Assembly (NCBI GenBank): GCA_964422725.1
Contig: CAYRCC010000007.1
Coordinates: forward strand, 1 to 63,894
Source: CAKSNH01 sp964422725
Lineage (GTDB): Bacteria > Bacillota > Clostridia > UBA1381
Direction: 5' to 3'
Length of the DNA: 63,894 bases
The translations under genes and the position numbers were made by a program. Positions 1 through 9,237 of this stretch are shown here, in pieces (position 1 is the stretch's first letter; every line of letters begins with the position of its first letter). The notes below the pieces were generated by a model. That model worked only from the letters and a program-made list of their open reading frames with translations, was not told where the DNA came from and made no database searches.

Positions 1-71
1 ATATTTGGAGTCTATTTTCTTTTTTTATTTGTCACCCATCAATTGTATCACAACACATATAAAATTTAAGT

Positions 72-146
72 GCAGACAAACTCATTTGAATTTGTCTGCC
101 TTGTTTACGGTTTTTCAAAAAGTGATGAAAATTACTTTTTGAAAAG
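72..146 (-). terminator. Two hairpins after the first minus-strand gene
   Basis: Two inverted repeats lie just beyond the 3' end of the minus-strand gene that stops at 179. One has 9-base arms (72-80 with 91-99) and a 10-base loop. The other has 13-base AT-rich arms (111-123 with 134-146, one mismatch). Neither is followed by a clean T-run, so a terminator role is inferred from position only. Confidence 0.4.
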
Positions 147-178
147 CTTGCCGACAGTGTGATAAAATTTGTATGATT

Positions 179-619
179 TCAGAGATACTCCCTCATTGTG
201 TCAATATTTTCCTGTTCGGTGCGTATAAGCTTATGCGCAAGAGCCAGAGCGTATTTTCCGGCATCAGGGCATTGGTTTGCGGTTTTGGTCATATCAATCA
301 TACCGAGAGTACTGCCGTTTATCATAATTTCAGCCATCGCATCAATTCTGCTGTCGGAAAACAAAGCAAACTTGACTGCCGCCCACAGCTCCAGCTTGCT
401 CAATAAACCGCTGTCCGGCGGCAGTTTGTTGTATTCGTGCAGTTTTACCGCCGCTTCGTCGGCAATATCATAATAATGTTTTTGACTGTTTTTGAGTGAG
501 TTTTGAAAACTTTGCGAGTTTGTGCGGCAAAGCAGTATATCTATTGCATCGACTGCATTTTTCGAGCTTTGATAAACTTCATTTAAAAGCTGTATTGTCT
601 TTTTGTCATTCATATTCAT
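179..619 (-). CDS. Hypothetical helical protein (about 146 aa)
   Basis: I do not recognise the family with certainty. The protein is about 146 residues, has no signal peptide or membrane segment, and reads as four amphipathic helices separated by short loops, similar in look to small ferritin-like or DUF2383-type bundles of Clostridia. No metal-binding E/H pattern stands out, so an enzymatic role cannot be claimed. An AAAGGA ribosome site lies 4 bases before the ATG at 619 and 10 bases before an in-frame ATG at 613, so the start may be either. It is divergent from the small Cys protein at 758 and appears monocistronic. Confidence 0.6.
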   Translation of the reverse strand: MNMNDKKTIQLLNEVYQSSKNAVDAIDILLCRTNSQSFQNSLKNSQKHYYDIADEAAVKLHEYNKLPPDSGLLSKLELWAAVKFALFSDSRIDAMAEIMINGSTLGMIDMTKTANQCPDAGKYALALAHKLIRTEQENIDTMREYL

Positions 620-757
620 TCATTCCTTTATGATATTTTTGCAAGCGTGTTGATTTATGTCTACTTAGTTTTATCTGAATTTTAAAAAGTATTTCAGCAA
701 ATTTGACTTTACAAAAATTACATATTATGGTATTATTGTTTTGAAGGAGATGACATA

Positions 758-976
758 ATGTATTCACCGAATATAGAAAAAATATGCAAATATTGTCAAT
801 ATGCAAAGTCGGCGGTGGGTGTGCCGCTTTATATGCATTGTGATATGGACAACGGATTTTATTCTGTCAGTCATACCTGCGTAAATTTTAAGTATGATAT
901 TTTGAAAAAGACACTGCACAGACGCAAGAATATTCAAACCTCCCGTTTTAAACCTGAGGACTTTTCAATAGACTAA
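758..976 (+). CDS. Small four-cysteine protein
   Basis: A 72-residue protein preceded by a good GGAG ribosome site 8 bases before the ATG. Four cysteines (C10, C13, C28, C41) form a CX2C-X14-C-X12-C pattern that could hold a zinc or an iron-sulfur centre. The C-terminal third is basic (RRK) then acidic. There is no signal peptide. Short Cys-containing proteins of this kind are common in gut Clostridia and are usually left as hypothetical. It sits alone between a divergent gene and the SulP transporter promoter. Metal binding is inference. Confidence 0.6.
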   Translation: MYSPNIEKICKYCQYAKSAVGVPLYMHCDMDNGFYSVSHTCVNFKYDILKKTLHRRKNIQTSRFKPEDFSID

Positions 977-1025
977 ATACCTAAAAATAATGTGTAAATA
1001 TGCATAATTTAGTTGAATTTTGATA

Positions 1026-1055
1026 TTGAAACAGATATGCTCTTTGATGTATAAT
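1026..1055 (+). promoter_or_regulatory. Promoter for the SulP gene with leader hairpin
   Basis: TTGAAA (1026-1031) and TATAAT (1050-1055) with an 18-base spacer. The predicted transcript begins near 1062 and immediately contains a hairpin (AAACAGGT at 1069-1076 with ACCTGTTT at 1090-1097) followed by a pyrimidine-rich run, about 40 bases before the SulP start. The hairpin could end transcription from the upstream gene or act as an attenuator. Confidence 0.55.
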
Positions 1056-1138
1056 TATTATGAAAGGCAAACAGGTTGCACATTGTGTGACCTGTTTCTT
1101 TTCGGTTAAAATATTAATAATAATTTCTGGGGGTTTTT

Positions 1139-2440
1139 ATGTATTGTCCTAAATTAATTACATCAATGAAAGATTACAGCGGTCAAAAACTGGTTAAAGA
1201 TATTACCGCCGGTGTTATAGTTGGTATTATAGCACTTCCGCTGTCGATTGCACTGGCGATTTCGTCGGGAGTGTCGCCGGAGATAGGTCTGCACACGGCG
1301 ATAATAGCCGGATTCTTTATTTCACTGCTTGGCGGCAGCAGAGTGCAGATAGGCGGTCCTACAGGTGCGTTTGTGGTTATTGTTTATGGTATTATAGAAA
1401 AACACGGTATGGACGGACTTATAATATCGGGTATTATGGCGGGAATAATACTTGTTTTGATGGGAATTTTCAGGCTTGGCGCGTTGATTAAATATGTACC
1501 GTTTTCCATTACGGCAGGTTTTACGAACGGTATAGCAATTGTTATTTTTCTGACGCAGGTTAAGGATTTGCTGGGATTGGGCATTGAGAAAGTACCGTCC
1601 GAGGCACTTGAGAAAATAGTATGTTATGCTCAGAATATAGGCACTGTCAATTGGGGCAGTATATTGGTGTCGGCAATTGCGCTCGGTGTAATAATTCTGT
1701 GGCCTAAGATTAACGAAAAAATCCCGGGTTCGCTGATCGCTATTATAATTACAACGCTGCTCGTTACGTTTATTCCGTTCGGAGTGTCGACGATTGGCGG
1801 CGCATACGGAGAAATCCCGTCTGCACTGCCGAAATTTGCAGTTCCGCAAATCAGTACGTCATTAATAATCGAGCTTTTGCCGTCAGCGTTTACGATTGCA
1901 TTTTTAGCGGCTATAGAGTCGCTTTTGTCGGCAGTTGTTGCGGATAAGATGATTGATGATGAATCCGATGCAAACGCTGAACTTATAGGACAAGGTGTTG
2001 CCAATGTTATGACGGGTCTGTTCGGCGGTATACCGGCAACCGGTGCAATAGCAAGAACAGCGGCAAACGTAAAAAACGGCGGAAGAACACCGATTGCCGG
2101 TATAGTTCATTCAATAACACTGCTTATAATTTTGGTGTCACTTATGCCGCTTGCGAAGTATATTCCGCTTGCGTGTCTGGGTGCGGTACTGGCGGTTGTT
2201 TCATACAATATGGGAGATTGGAAAGTATTTTCGCAGATGTGGAAAGAAAAGAATAAGCTCAATTTTGCGGTTATGACGGTAACGTTTGTGCTTACGATAT
2301 TCTTGGATTTGGTATACGCCATTATTGCCGGTATAGCACTTCATTTGATAGGTAATGCAATAGTGAAGCTCAGAAACAAAGCGAAAGAGGAAACAGCTGA
2401 AGAAACAGCTGAGATTACAGAAACAGCAGTGCTTGACTAA
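1139..2440 (+). CDS. SulP family inorganic anion transporter without STAS domain
   Basis: A 433-residue polytopic membrane protein of the SulP (SLC26-like) family, which moves sulfate, bicarbonate or related anions. The N-terminal part carries the family signature around residues 20-75 (ALPLSIALAI followed by a GGSRVQIGGPTGAF segment), and hydrophobic helices continue to about residue 415. Typical bacterial members are 550 or more residues because of a C-terminal cytoplasmic STAS domain; here the chain ends about 20 residues after the last helix with a Glu/Thr-rich tail. It is therefore a natural short form. Substrate cannot be told from sequence. The gene has its own promoter and a strong terminator, so it is monocistronic. 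Confidence 0.85.
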   Translation: MYCPKLITSMKDYSGQKLVKDITAGVIVGIIALPLSIALAISSGVSPEIGLHTAIIAGFFISLLGGSRVQIGGPTGAFVVIVYGIIEKHGMDGLIISGIMAGIILVLMGIFRLGALIKYVPFSITAGFTNGIAIVIFLTQVKDLLGLGIEKVPSEALEKIVCYAQNIGTVNWGSILVSAIALGVIILWPKINEKIPGSLIAIIITTLLVTFIPFGVSTIGGAYGEIPSALPKFAVPQISTSLIIELLPSAFTIAFLAAIESLLSAVVADKMIDDESDANAELIGQGVANVMTGLFGGIPATGAIARTAANVKNGGRTPIAGIVHSITLLIILVSLMPLAKYIPLACLGAVLAVVSYNMGDWKVFSQMWKEKNKLNFAVMTVTFVLTIFLDLVYAIIAGIALHLIGNAIVKLRNKAKEETAEETAEITETAVLD

Positions 2441-2467
2441 AAAACAAATAAATAGGGTTGATTGGCA

Positions 2468-2505
2468 AAAATCCTCCTGTGACAATTCTGTCACAGGAGG
2501 ATTTT
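2468..2505. terminator. Bidirectional terminator between SulP and acetyltransferase
   Basis: A perfect 17-base inverted repeat (2468-2484 with 2489-2505) with a 4-base loop and A/T-rich flanks on both sides, between two convergent genes. It should serve both. Confidence 0.9.
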
Positions 2506-2513
2506 CTGTTTGC

Positions 2514-3668
2514 TTAAACCAAGAGCATATTAATGTAATTATCCTTTTTGGGGAATAATCTGTCCGCTGACTGTATGTCGCCGCTTACGAGATTGAGTTT
2601 TTCAGCTTCTGTTACCGATATGAATCCCATAAACAATTGTGTAAGCGTACCCACATCACACATTATATCTGCCGCAACTCCCTCGCCGGCAATTGCGACA
2701 CCGTCCTGTGAAATTGAGTAAACGGCGTTGTTATCTTCTATAATTCTGTCAATTACCTGTATATTAAGGTTTCCGGCAAAGCCTTTTGAGGCGGCGACCT
2801 CAAGAGCCGCTTTAACATCTGTAATTCTTGATGTTACAAGCGGATAAAGACCGACGGCGGTGCGGTTATCCGCAAAATCCAGATATGATAGGTCATCTGA
2901 CGGAGCTTTCATAATAACTGTGTCAACCTGTGTAATATGTGACCTTATATAACTCATAATTGCTGTGTATGCCGAGTGACTGACATATGCGGTTTCATAT
3001 ATATGCATTTCTCTGCCGCGGATAATATACATAATGTACCCGACGGCAGTTCCGTCAGCAGAACGGACTATGGCTGTGTATCCGCCGAAATTGTCGTGCA
3101 GATCCTCGGTTATACGTTTCCAGATATCCGGAGTTCTGATAACGTATCCGTTTTTGCCGAGTGTAAATTTATCGTAAATTCCGGCAAGCAGTGCTGAGGA
3201 AACATTGTCCTTGCCGACTCTTTCCACACTTGATGTCATTTGATACGCCGGAATATTTTTAATGTCAATATTGTACTGCTTGAATTGGTGTGTCAGTCTG
3301 AAACCGAATTTGTTAAACATTTTATATGACGGCGGAACGGCAAAACATATCATAGCGCCGTTTTCCTTCATATTGCGCAGTGCCTGAGTTATGAGTATGC
3401 GTGCGTACCCTTTGCCGCGATGCTCCGGAAGAGTTGAAACGGTACTTATATAGCGTGATTTTATGGGTGTGTGGTTGATGTTAAGAGTGTAGGGTGTTTG
3501 CTCAAGTGCCGAAAGTATTTTTCCGTTTTCCTCGGCGATTATGGTTTGAGTGAATGAACGGCATTTTTCAAAATACCAGTCCGCATACGTTTCGCTGCAT
3601 TCCGTACTGTAACGGAATATGGATTTGAGTTGTATATCGTCTGTTTGTACTGCACTTCTTATTTGCAT
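2514..3668 (-). CDS. Eis-like GNAT N-acetyltransferase
   Basis: A 384-residue protein with the layout of the Eis family: an N-terminal GNAT domain, a second GNAT-like domain and a C-terminal sterol-carrier-like domain. The acetyl-CoA loop is visible near residues 75-95 (VSTLPEHRGKGYARILI, the RGKGYA type P-loop). The stretch around residues 300-370 has the SCP2-like pattern ending in a hydrophobic lid region. Family members acetylate amines on small molecules or peptides; the substrate here is unknown. An AGGAGG site lies 8 bases before the ATG, and a sigma-A-type promoter is seen at 3731-3760. It is convergent with the SulP gene. Confidence 0.8.
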   Translation of the reverse strand: MQIRSAVQTDDIQLKSIFRYSTECSETYADWYFEKCRSFTQTIIAEENGKILSALEQTPYTLNINHTPIKSRYISTVSTLPEHRGKGYARILITQALRNMKENGAMICFAVPPSYKMFNKFGFRLTHQFKQYNIDIKNIPAYQMTSSVERVGKDNVSSALLAGIYDKFTLGKNGYVIRTPDIWKRITEDLHDNFGGYTAIVRSADGTAVGYIMYIIRGREMHIYETAYVSHSAYTAIMSYIRSHITQVDTVIMKAPSDDLSYLDFADNRTAVGLYPLVTSRITDVKAALEVAASKGFAGNLNIQVIDRIIEDNNAVYSISQDGVAIAGEGVAADIMCDVGTLTQLFMGFISVTEAEKLNLVSGDIQSADRLFPKKDNYINMLLV

Positions 3669-3730
3669 AATATATCCTCCTTCATAAAGGAACTTATTTC
3701 TTTTTATTATAATAACGTATCAATAGTTTA

Positions 3731-3760
3731 ATTATACCACCGTATATGAATTTTCGTCAA
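3731..3760 (-). promoter_or_regulatory. Promoter of the Eis-like acetyltransferase gene
   Basis: On the minus strand TTGACG (3760-3755) and TATAAT (3736-3731) are separated by 18 bases, about 60 bases upstream of the acetyltransferase start. Confidence 0.6.
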
Positions 3761-3840
3761 GCAATAATTAATATTAAGCAAAGCGAGGTTTTAAAGATAA
3801 AAATACCGTTGATTATATGTTGGAATAATGTTATAATAGC

Positions 3841-4179
3841 TGATGACAGCGGTGTCTGTTGATGATTTGCAAAATATAATAATGCGGCTTAGAGGTGCGG
3901 ATATGATACTGAATAGCTGATACACGAGCTTTTGCATTATGGCGGACAAAATAATCTTATTGCACGTCCGGGAAGATTCGGAAAGATACTGAATTTCAGT
4001 ATGCTATTGAATTTAAAATGTGCGGCAAAAATGAGGAAACAGCGACTGCCGCAAAGCGTGCATTACAGCAGATAAACGGCCGTGAATACGATGCAGAAGC
4101 GAAGAAACGCGGGTATAAGAATATAATCAAATACGGTGTGGCATTTAAAGGTAAGATATGCTGTGCGGTAATGGAATGA
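3841..4179 (+). pseudogene. Decayed 3' end of an AAA-ATPase/PD-(D/E)XK nuclease-like gene
   Basis: The 592-base gap between the acetyltransferase and the Ter cluster holds a degraded coding remnant. Reading from 3991 to the stop at 4177-4179 gives 62 residues with the pattern AIEFK...ALQQINGREYDAE...GYKNIIKYGVAFKGK, which matches the C-terminal PD-(D/E)XK nuclease domain of the AAA-ATPase-like/PDDEXK_9 proteins common in gut anaerobes. Upstream, related peptide fragments appear in other frames (SVDDLQNIIMRL near 3855; then HYGGQNN near 3935), interrupted by stops and at least one frameshift near 3975-3990. No start codon or ribosome site serves the remnant. It is a relic with no inferred function. 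Confidence 0.7.
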
Positions 4180-4260
4180 GTAAAAATTGATTTGCGGTAT
4201 GAAGCGAAATTCTGTTGTTTTTGATATAATTGATATAAATTTAAAAGGGGATATTTTAAG

Positions 4261-5361
4261 ATGGAGTACAGCATAGAAGAGTTGGTTAAAATTGCAAAAC
4301 GCGAGAATAATAAAAAAAGAGGGTATTTGGTTGTGAACCCGATACAGGGAAAGCATATTCCCGTAAGTCCGAGTAAAGCTATAAAATTGTTTGATGATTT
4401 GGCAAAGAAAATATCAAATGAATGTGATGCGGAAAAGACTATAGTTATTGGTTTTGCCGAAACGGCTACGGCAATCGGTGCGCAAGCCGCAATTACTCTG
4501 AACGCAGGCTATATTCAAACTACCCGTGAGAATATTGCTGGCGCGGAATATATATTTTTCTCGGAAGCACATAGCCATGCAACACAGCAGAAACTTATAA
4601 AGAACGATATAGATGCGGTTATTGAAACTACGGAACATATTGTGTTTGCCGAAGATGAACTTACAACCGGAAATACGATTATGAATATAGTTGGAAAATT
4701 GAGAGAAATATATCCCGGACACATAAGGTTTTCGGTATTGACGCTGCTGAACGGTATGAATGAGGATTCGCTTGCGGTTTACAGAGAAAATAATATATCG
4801 GTTTACAGCTTGCTGAAAATAGATAACAGTGATTTTGAAAAGAGAGCCGAGTCATTTACGGCGGACGGTGAGTATGTAAAGCCGAATTTCGGCACTGCCG
4901 CCGCTTGCGATGTAATTAACATAAAGGGCAGAACGGATACAAGGCGGCTGACGGATTCAAAAGAATATGTATCAGCTTGTAAAAAACTATCGGCGGAAGT
5001 ACTCGAAAATATTGAGTTCGACAGAAATGACAGCGTTTTGGTGATAGGTACGGAGGAGTTTATGTATCCGGCGTTGTTTGTCGGAAGTGAAATAGAGAAA
5101 ATCGGATGCAGGGTGAGGTGTCACTCCACTACAAGAAGTCCGGCCGAGGTCAGCAAAAATCCGAAGTATCCGCTGCATACGAGATATGAACTGGCAAGCG
5201 TGTATGACAGCAAAAGAAAAACATTTATATACGATATCGGTGAATATGATAAAGTCGTGGTGATAACGGAGTCGTTGGCAAATGACGAAACGGGGTTATT
5301 ATCATTGCTGAATGCGTTGACTTTGAAAAATACTGCAGTTAAGGTGGTTAGGTGGTGTTGA
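4261..5361 (+). CDS. Phosphoribosyltransferase with TRSP domain (Ter biosynthetic module)
   Basis: A 366-residue protein in two parts. The N-terminal half is a phosphoribosyltransferase fold with a PRPP-binding loop near residues 128-139 (VFAEDELTTGNT). The C-terminal part carries the literal TRSP motif near residue 290 (STTRSPAEVS) that names the domain found with it. This pairing is described for the biosynthetic module of Ter stress-response operons (Anantharaman, Iyer and Aravind), proposed to make a nucleoside-like metabolite. It is the first gene of the plus-strand run, with a GGGG-type ribosome site 8 bases before the ATG, and is followed after one base by the StiP-like gene. The chemistry is predicted from the family, not proven. 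Confidence 0.88.
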   Translation: MEYSIEELVKIAKRENNKKRGYLVVNPIQGKHIPVSPSKAIKLFDDLAKKISNECDAEKTIVIGFAETATAIGAQAAITLNAGYIQTTRENIAGAEYIFFSEAHSHATQQKLIKNDIDAVIETTEHIVFAEDELTTGNTIMNIVGKLREIYPGHIRFSVLTLLNGMNEDSLAVYRENNISVYSLLKIDNSDFEKRAESFTADGEYVKPNFGTAAACDVINIKGRTDTRRLTDSKEYVSACKKLSAEVLENIEFDRNDSVLVIGTEEFMYPALFVGSEIEKIGCRVRCHSTTRSPAEVSKNPKYPLHTRYELASVYDSKRKTFIYDIGEYDKVVVITESLANDETGLLSLLNALTLKNTAVKVVRWC

Positions 5362-5362
5362 A

Positions 5363-6412
5363 GTGAAAAGCTCGTACAGTGAAGATGATGTGGTATTGCT
5401 TTTGAAGGATATAACCGGTTTGGTGAAGCCGCAGCCGACGGAAGAAAGAGAAAAATTGATTCAGCACGGAAAGCATTACAGTGAAATGCTGCCGATTGAA
5501 TATGTGCCTACAGATGTGTATATGCGGGTGTATAAACAGGCTTTGGATAACCATTCCGGCACAGTGGCACGCGCAGTCGGGATTCTGTCGGACAAAATAA
5601 TGTCAAAAAAAGGTGACGGTACGGTATTGGTATCGTTGGCAAGAGCGGGTATACCGATTGGAATTTTGATAAAAAGGTATATTGCAAAAAAATACAAAGT
5701 AAATATGCCGCATTATTCCGTATCCATCATACGCGGACGCGGTATAGACGATAATGCAATGAAATATTTGCTCAAGCACTTTGAACCGACACAGCTTTTG
5801 TTTGTTGACGGCTGGATTGGAAAGGGTGCGATTTTGAGTGAATTAAAAAAGGAAACAGCAAAATATGACGGTGTATCCGACGATATTGCTGTTATATCCG
5901 ATCCGGCAAATGTGACTGAATTTTGCGGAACACATGAAGATATTCTTATTCCGAGTTCGTGTTTGAACAGTACGGTTTCGGGATTGATAAGCAGAACGTT
6001 TTTGCGAACTGATATCATAGGGGAAAACGATTTTCACGGTGCTGTGTATTACAAGGAATTGGAGAAAGCGGATTTATCATATGAATTTATAAATGCTATA
6101 GAAGCCGAATTTGATATGCATAATTCGCCTTGTGAAGAGAAAATTGACGGATATGGGATTGATGAGGTCAGACAGATAGCCGATAAATACAATATTTCGG
6201 ATATAAATTTGATAAAACCGGGTATCGGCGAAACCACCCGCGTACTTTTGAGGAGAATACCGTGGAAAGTGCTGATTAACCCAAATTATAAAGATAATCC
6301 TCAGCTTGAACATTTGATACAACTGACTGTGGAAAAGGGTGTATCTGTGGAATATTATCCGTTAACACATTACAAATGCTGCGGTATAATAAAAAATATG
6401 GCGGATACATAA
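5363..6412 (+). CDS. StiP-like phosphoribosyltransferase with PELOTA domain
   Basis: A 349-residue protein matching the family called 'cysteine protease StiP' in databases, which the Ter literature treats as a phosphoribosyltransferase-like enzyme. A PRPP-loop-like segment lies near residues 145-157 (LFVDGWIGKGAI). The last 90 residues, from about 260, have the pattern of the PELOTA-type RNA-binding domain usually found at this C terminus (LIKPGIGETTRVLLRR). It starts with GTG one base after the previous stop, so the two are almost surely co-translated. It is convergent with the aldolase gene and separated from it by a bidirectional terminator. Role inferred: a step in the Ter nucleoside-like pathway. 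Confidence 0.85.
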   Translation: MKSSYSEDDVVLLLKDITGLVKPQPTEEREKLIQHGKHYSEMLPIEYVPTDVYMRVYKQALDNHSGTVARAVGILSDKIMSKKGDGTVLVSLARAGIPIGILIKRYIAKKYKVNMPHYSVSIIRGRGIDDNAMKYLLKHFEPTQLLFVDGWIGKGAILSELKKETAKYDGVSDDIAVISDPANVTEFCGTHEDILIPSSCLNSTVSGLISRTFLRTDIIGENDFHGAVYYKELEKADLSYEFINAIEAEFDMHNSPCEEKIDGYGIDEVRQIADKYNISDINLIKPGIGETTRVLLRRIPWKVLINPNYKDNPQLEHLIQLTVEKGVSVEYYPLTHYKCCGIIKNMADT

Positions 6413-6485
6413 AAATTCACAGTGTCAAAAGGTTTATATAATGCCGTCGGTGTATTGGCTTGCTAAAGACCTTAGGCGAATCGGC

Positions 6486-6530
6486 TGTCTGCGGATTTTG
6501 GCTGTGTACCGAAAAATCCGCAGACATTTT
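6486..6530. terminator. Bidirectional terminator between StiP-like and aldolase genes
   Basis: 14-base arms (6486-6499 with 6513-6526) followed by TTTT on the plus strand, placed between convergent genes and only a few bases from the aldolase stop. Confidence 0.8.
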
Positions 6531-6534
6531 GCGG

Positions 6535-7494
6535 CTATCTTACTCCAAACGTCTGTGCGAGAAACAGCGTTCTTTTTGCCCAGTTAATATGGGTTTTATA
6601 TTCATTCATTCGTTCGCGGGAGGCGCTTGCGCTGACGAGCAAATCCGAATTTTCGTTCCATTCGGCAATTGACTGTGCATCATTAAAATCGCTTTCGGAA
6701 ACGGCATACGCATTATTCACCACAGGTATTTGGTTGGGGTGGATAACGGTTTTTCCGACAAAACCGCATAATTTGTCGTCATTTATTTCATTAATCAAGC
6801 CTTCCTGCCAGTTACTGCCCGAATAATATTCCCAAACAGGTCCTGAAATTACATAGTCCGAACCGTAAACCGTAACCAAATCCGAGAAAATATTTGAAAT
6901 CGGGCCTATTCGGTGTATTGATTCGTCCGAATGCCGTCTGAAACCGAAAAAGTGGCACAGGTCGTTGCCGCCGACACGTATATTCAGAACAAGACTTTCA
7001 ATTTCGGAAAGTGAATTTTTGAGTCTGTACAATATTTCGTACCTATGTGTCAGGTCAATTATCGACGAACTTTCATAAATGGGCATTACGTATAAATTTT
7101 TGCCTGTTTTTTTGTTTGCCGCTGTTATTTCTTTTATGTACAAATCGGCGGTATTGACGGAAAATTTCGGTATTATATATCCGGTTATCAGCTCTATGCT
7201 TTGACCGAGAGCGGCGGTTAATCGCGGAATCTGTGCGTGATTTCGGACACGTATAAAGATTTTGGGCAAGTAGAATGTTTTCTTTTCAAGAGCGGTATAT
7301 ATTGTGTTGACGGAATGAACGAGCTTATGCTCAGCCTCGAACACAAAATTGTCATTAATTGTATCTTCAAGACATAATGCCAGTGAAAATTTTTTGCCAA
7401 ACCTTTCATTTATAACTGAGTCGGCAATACTTTCCTTGTTTGCCGGCGCATAAAGCAATGCTCCGACACTGTAGTATAATATATTATCTTTCAA
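6535..7494 (-). CDS. HpcH/HpaI aldolase / citrate-lyase-like protein of the Ter module
   Basis: A 319-residue TIM-barrel protein of the citrate lyase beta/HpcH superfamily that forms or breaks C-C bonds. Visible family marks are the ALCLEDTI segment near residue 40, an Arg-containing RVRNH strand near residue 100, GGNDLCHFFG near residue 190 and GKTVIHPNQIP near residue 265. This subfamily occurs with TRSP-type phosphoribosyltransferases and TerD genes. The start is a TTG at 7494, chosen because a GGAGG lies 8 bases upstream and no ATG is near. It is the only cluster gene on the minus strand and is divergent from the protease gene. The aldol substrate is unknown. Confidence 0.85.
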   Translation of the reverse strand: MKDNILYYSVGALLYAPANKESIADSVINERFGKKFSLALCLEDTINDNFVFEAEHKLVHSVNTIYTALEKKTFYLPKIFIRVRNHAQIPRLTAALGQSIELITGYIIPKFSVNTADLYIKEITAANKKTGKNLYVMPIYESSSIIDLTHRYEILYRLKNSLSEIESLVLNIRVGGNDLCHFFGFRRHSDESIHRIGPISNIFSDLVTVYGSDYVISGPVWEYYSGSNWQEGLINEINDDKLCGFVGKTVIHPNQIPVVNNAYAVSESDFNDAQSIAEWNENSDLLVSASASRERMNEYKTHINWAKRTLFLAQTFGVR

Positions 7495-7732
7495 GATATA
7501 GCCTCCTTGTACTGTTTTGAAAATTTAAGCTTATGTATAACAGAGTGTGTATTCATTATTTTCAATTTTACTGTTTTTGAATGTCTGCAGTATAAAATCT
7601 TTTGGTTTTTTCTACAGTCTGTAATAAAATTTTATACTTTGGTACAATTATATCATTTAATTTACAAAAAAGATAGACTGAAAATGCAAAATATGATAAA
7701 ATAAGTTGAAAATGAGAAATTAAGAGGTGCAT

Positions 7733-9124
7733 ATGTCGATGGCGGATATTGTATACAGATATAATGTAATGAGTGTTGATTGTATAGATGCTTTTTTGAA
7801 TGTAAAAGGCGGTTTATTTAATAATGTGCGTGATGTATATTTTGTTAAAATGCTCGGCGAAACTCAAAATCTGGCGGCGTTGATAGACGAAGCAGACAAG
7901 CGTATGCTCGGCGAAATGCAGAAAAACAGACTAAAGTATATACGTATAAACGAATTGCCGAATTTGGTTGACAGAGCCGATATAGACAGGTATTCACAGT
8001 TATATACAGCGTGGAAGAATGAAAGAAAGATTTGTCTTTTCAAAACCAATCCGCCGCTCAACTTAGCAATAAGCAGAGCGGCACAGCGTACAGCCGAACT
8101 TTATTGCAAGGAAAAGAAATGTATAACCGATTCTATGGAAAAGAATTTAATGGTGAAAATATTTTTCTGGCTTGATAGGACTGTCGGAGCGATTTTAGAC
8201 GATTGGAATGAGAAACGCTGTATAAAGGTGCTGGCAGATAACGTTGTAAAGGAACAGGAACTTTTGTTCTACTTGTTTTTGACTTTTTTCGGCTGTGATG
8301 TTTTACTTGTTGAAAATCGGGCGGATATAGAAATCAATGACGGTTTAAAACAATATGTAGGTGAATTTAAAATAGGTGATTTCGGGAAAATACACCTGAA
8401 TAACTACATACCTAAAAAAGCAAGCAATACAGACGGCGCTTTGCCGCACATACAGCCCCAATCCGTTACACAGCAGACGGCACGGCAAAGTCAAAACACA
8501 GTCGAAACAGCCGACAGCGGAAAAACAAAAAGTGAACAGAAATCCAAAAATGAAAAGGACTTTGAAGAATTGGCGCGGCAGGCATCGTCTGTTGTGATGA
8601 TTGCTGTACACAATGATAACGGTGATGTTATTGCAACGGGGTCGGGGATTATGCTCGGCAGAAACGGCTATATATTGACGAATAATCACGTGGTTGCCGG
8701 AGGAAGATATTATTCGCTCAGAATAGAAGATGATGACGAGGTATATCAGACGAACGAAGTAATAAAGTATAATTATGCAACCGATTTGGCTATAATCAGA
8801 ATAAACAGACAATTGACGCCTATTCCGATTTACAGCGGAAAAACAAAACCGGTGAGAGGACAGAGAGTAGTTGCGATAGGCAGTCCGCTCGGTTTGTTCA
8901 ATTCCGTTTCGGACGGAATAATTTCAGGGTTCAGAAAAATTGACGGTGTTGATATGATACAGTTTACCGCGCCGATATCCCACGGCAGTTCGGGCGGAGC
9001 TGTGCTGAATATGTACGGTGAGGTTATCGGTATAAGCACTGCGGGAATGGACGACGGGCAAAATCTCAATCTTGCCGTTGGGTATGAAAATATTTTGGCG
9101 TTTGCCAAGGGATTTATGTCATAA
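7733..9124 (+). CDS. YceG-like domain fused to HtrA/trypsin-type serine protease
   Basis: A protein of about 463 residues in three parts. Residues 100-230 resemble the C-terminal domain of YceG encoded downstream: both show a buried tryptophan helix, a charged helix, then a GxDVxxV strand (FFGCDVLLVE) and an IGxF/Y...P end. Residues 232-275 are a polar linker. Residues 280-463 are a trypsin-fold protease with the triad His about 319 (LTNNHVV), Asp about 351 (ATDLAII) and Ser about 420 (HGSSGGAV). There is no PDZ domain, signal peptide or membrane helix, so it should act in the cytosol. AGAGGTG precedes ATG 7733; GTG 7727 and ATG 7739 are alternatives. Its location suggests stress-triggered cleavage of a partner, which is inference. 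Confidence 0.8.
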   Translation: MSMADIVYRYNVMSVDCIDAFLNVKGGLFNNVRDVYFVKMLGETQNLAALIDEADKRMLGEMQKNRLKYIRINELPNLVDRADIDRYSQLYTAWKNERKICLFKTNPPLNLAISRAAQRTAELYCKEKKCITDSMEKNLMVKIFFWLDRTVGAILDDWNEKRCIKVLADNVVKEQELLFYLFLTFFGCDVLLVENRADIEINDGLKQYVGEFKIGDFGKIHLNNYIPKKASNTDGALPHIQPQSVTQQTARQSQNTVETADSGKTKSEQKSKNEKDFEELARQASSVVMIAVHNDNGDVIATGSGIMLGRNGYILTNNHVVAGGRYYSLRIEDDDEVYQTNEVIKYNYATDLAIIRINRQLTPIPIYSGKTKPVRGQRVVAIGSPLGLFNSVSDGIISGFRKIDGVDMIQFTAPISHGSSGGAVLNMYGEVIGISTAGMDDGQNLNLAVGYENILAFAKGFMS

Positions 9125-9171
9125 TTTTGAGAAAAAGTGATATGTGATGTGTCAAAATTTATAATAATGTA

Positions 9172-9200
9172 TTGAAAAGAGTAATTTAATGTGATATACT
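9172..9200 (+). promoter_or_regulatory. Promoter before the rhomboid-YceG-TelA genes
   Basis: TTGAAA (9172-9177), 17-base spacer, TATACT (9195-9200), ending 37 bases before the rhomboid start. It suggests that rhomboid, YceG, TelA and TerD can be transcribed independently of the protease gene. Confidence 0.6.
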
Positions 9201-9237
9201 CATATATGATTGGAAATTGAGCTTAAGAGGTGTATTT

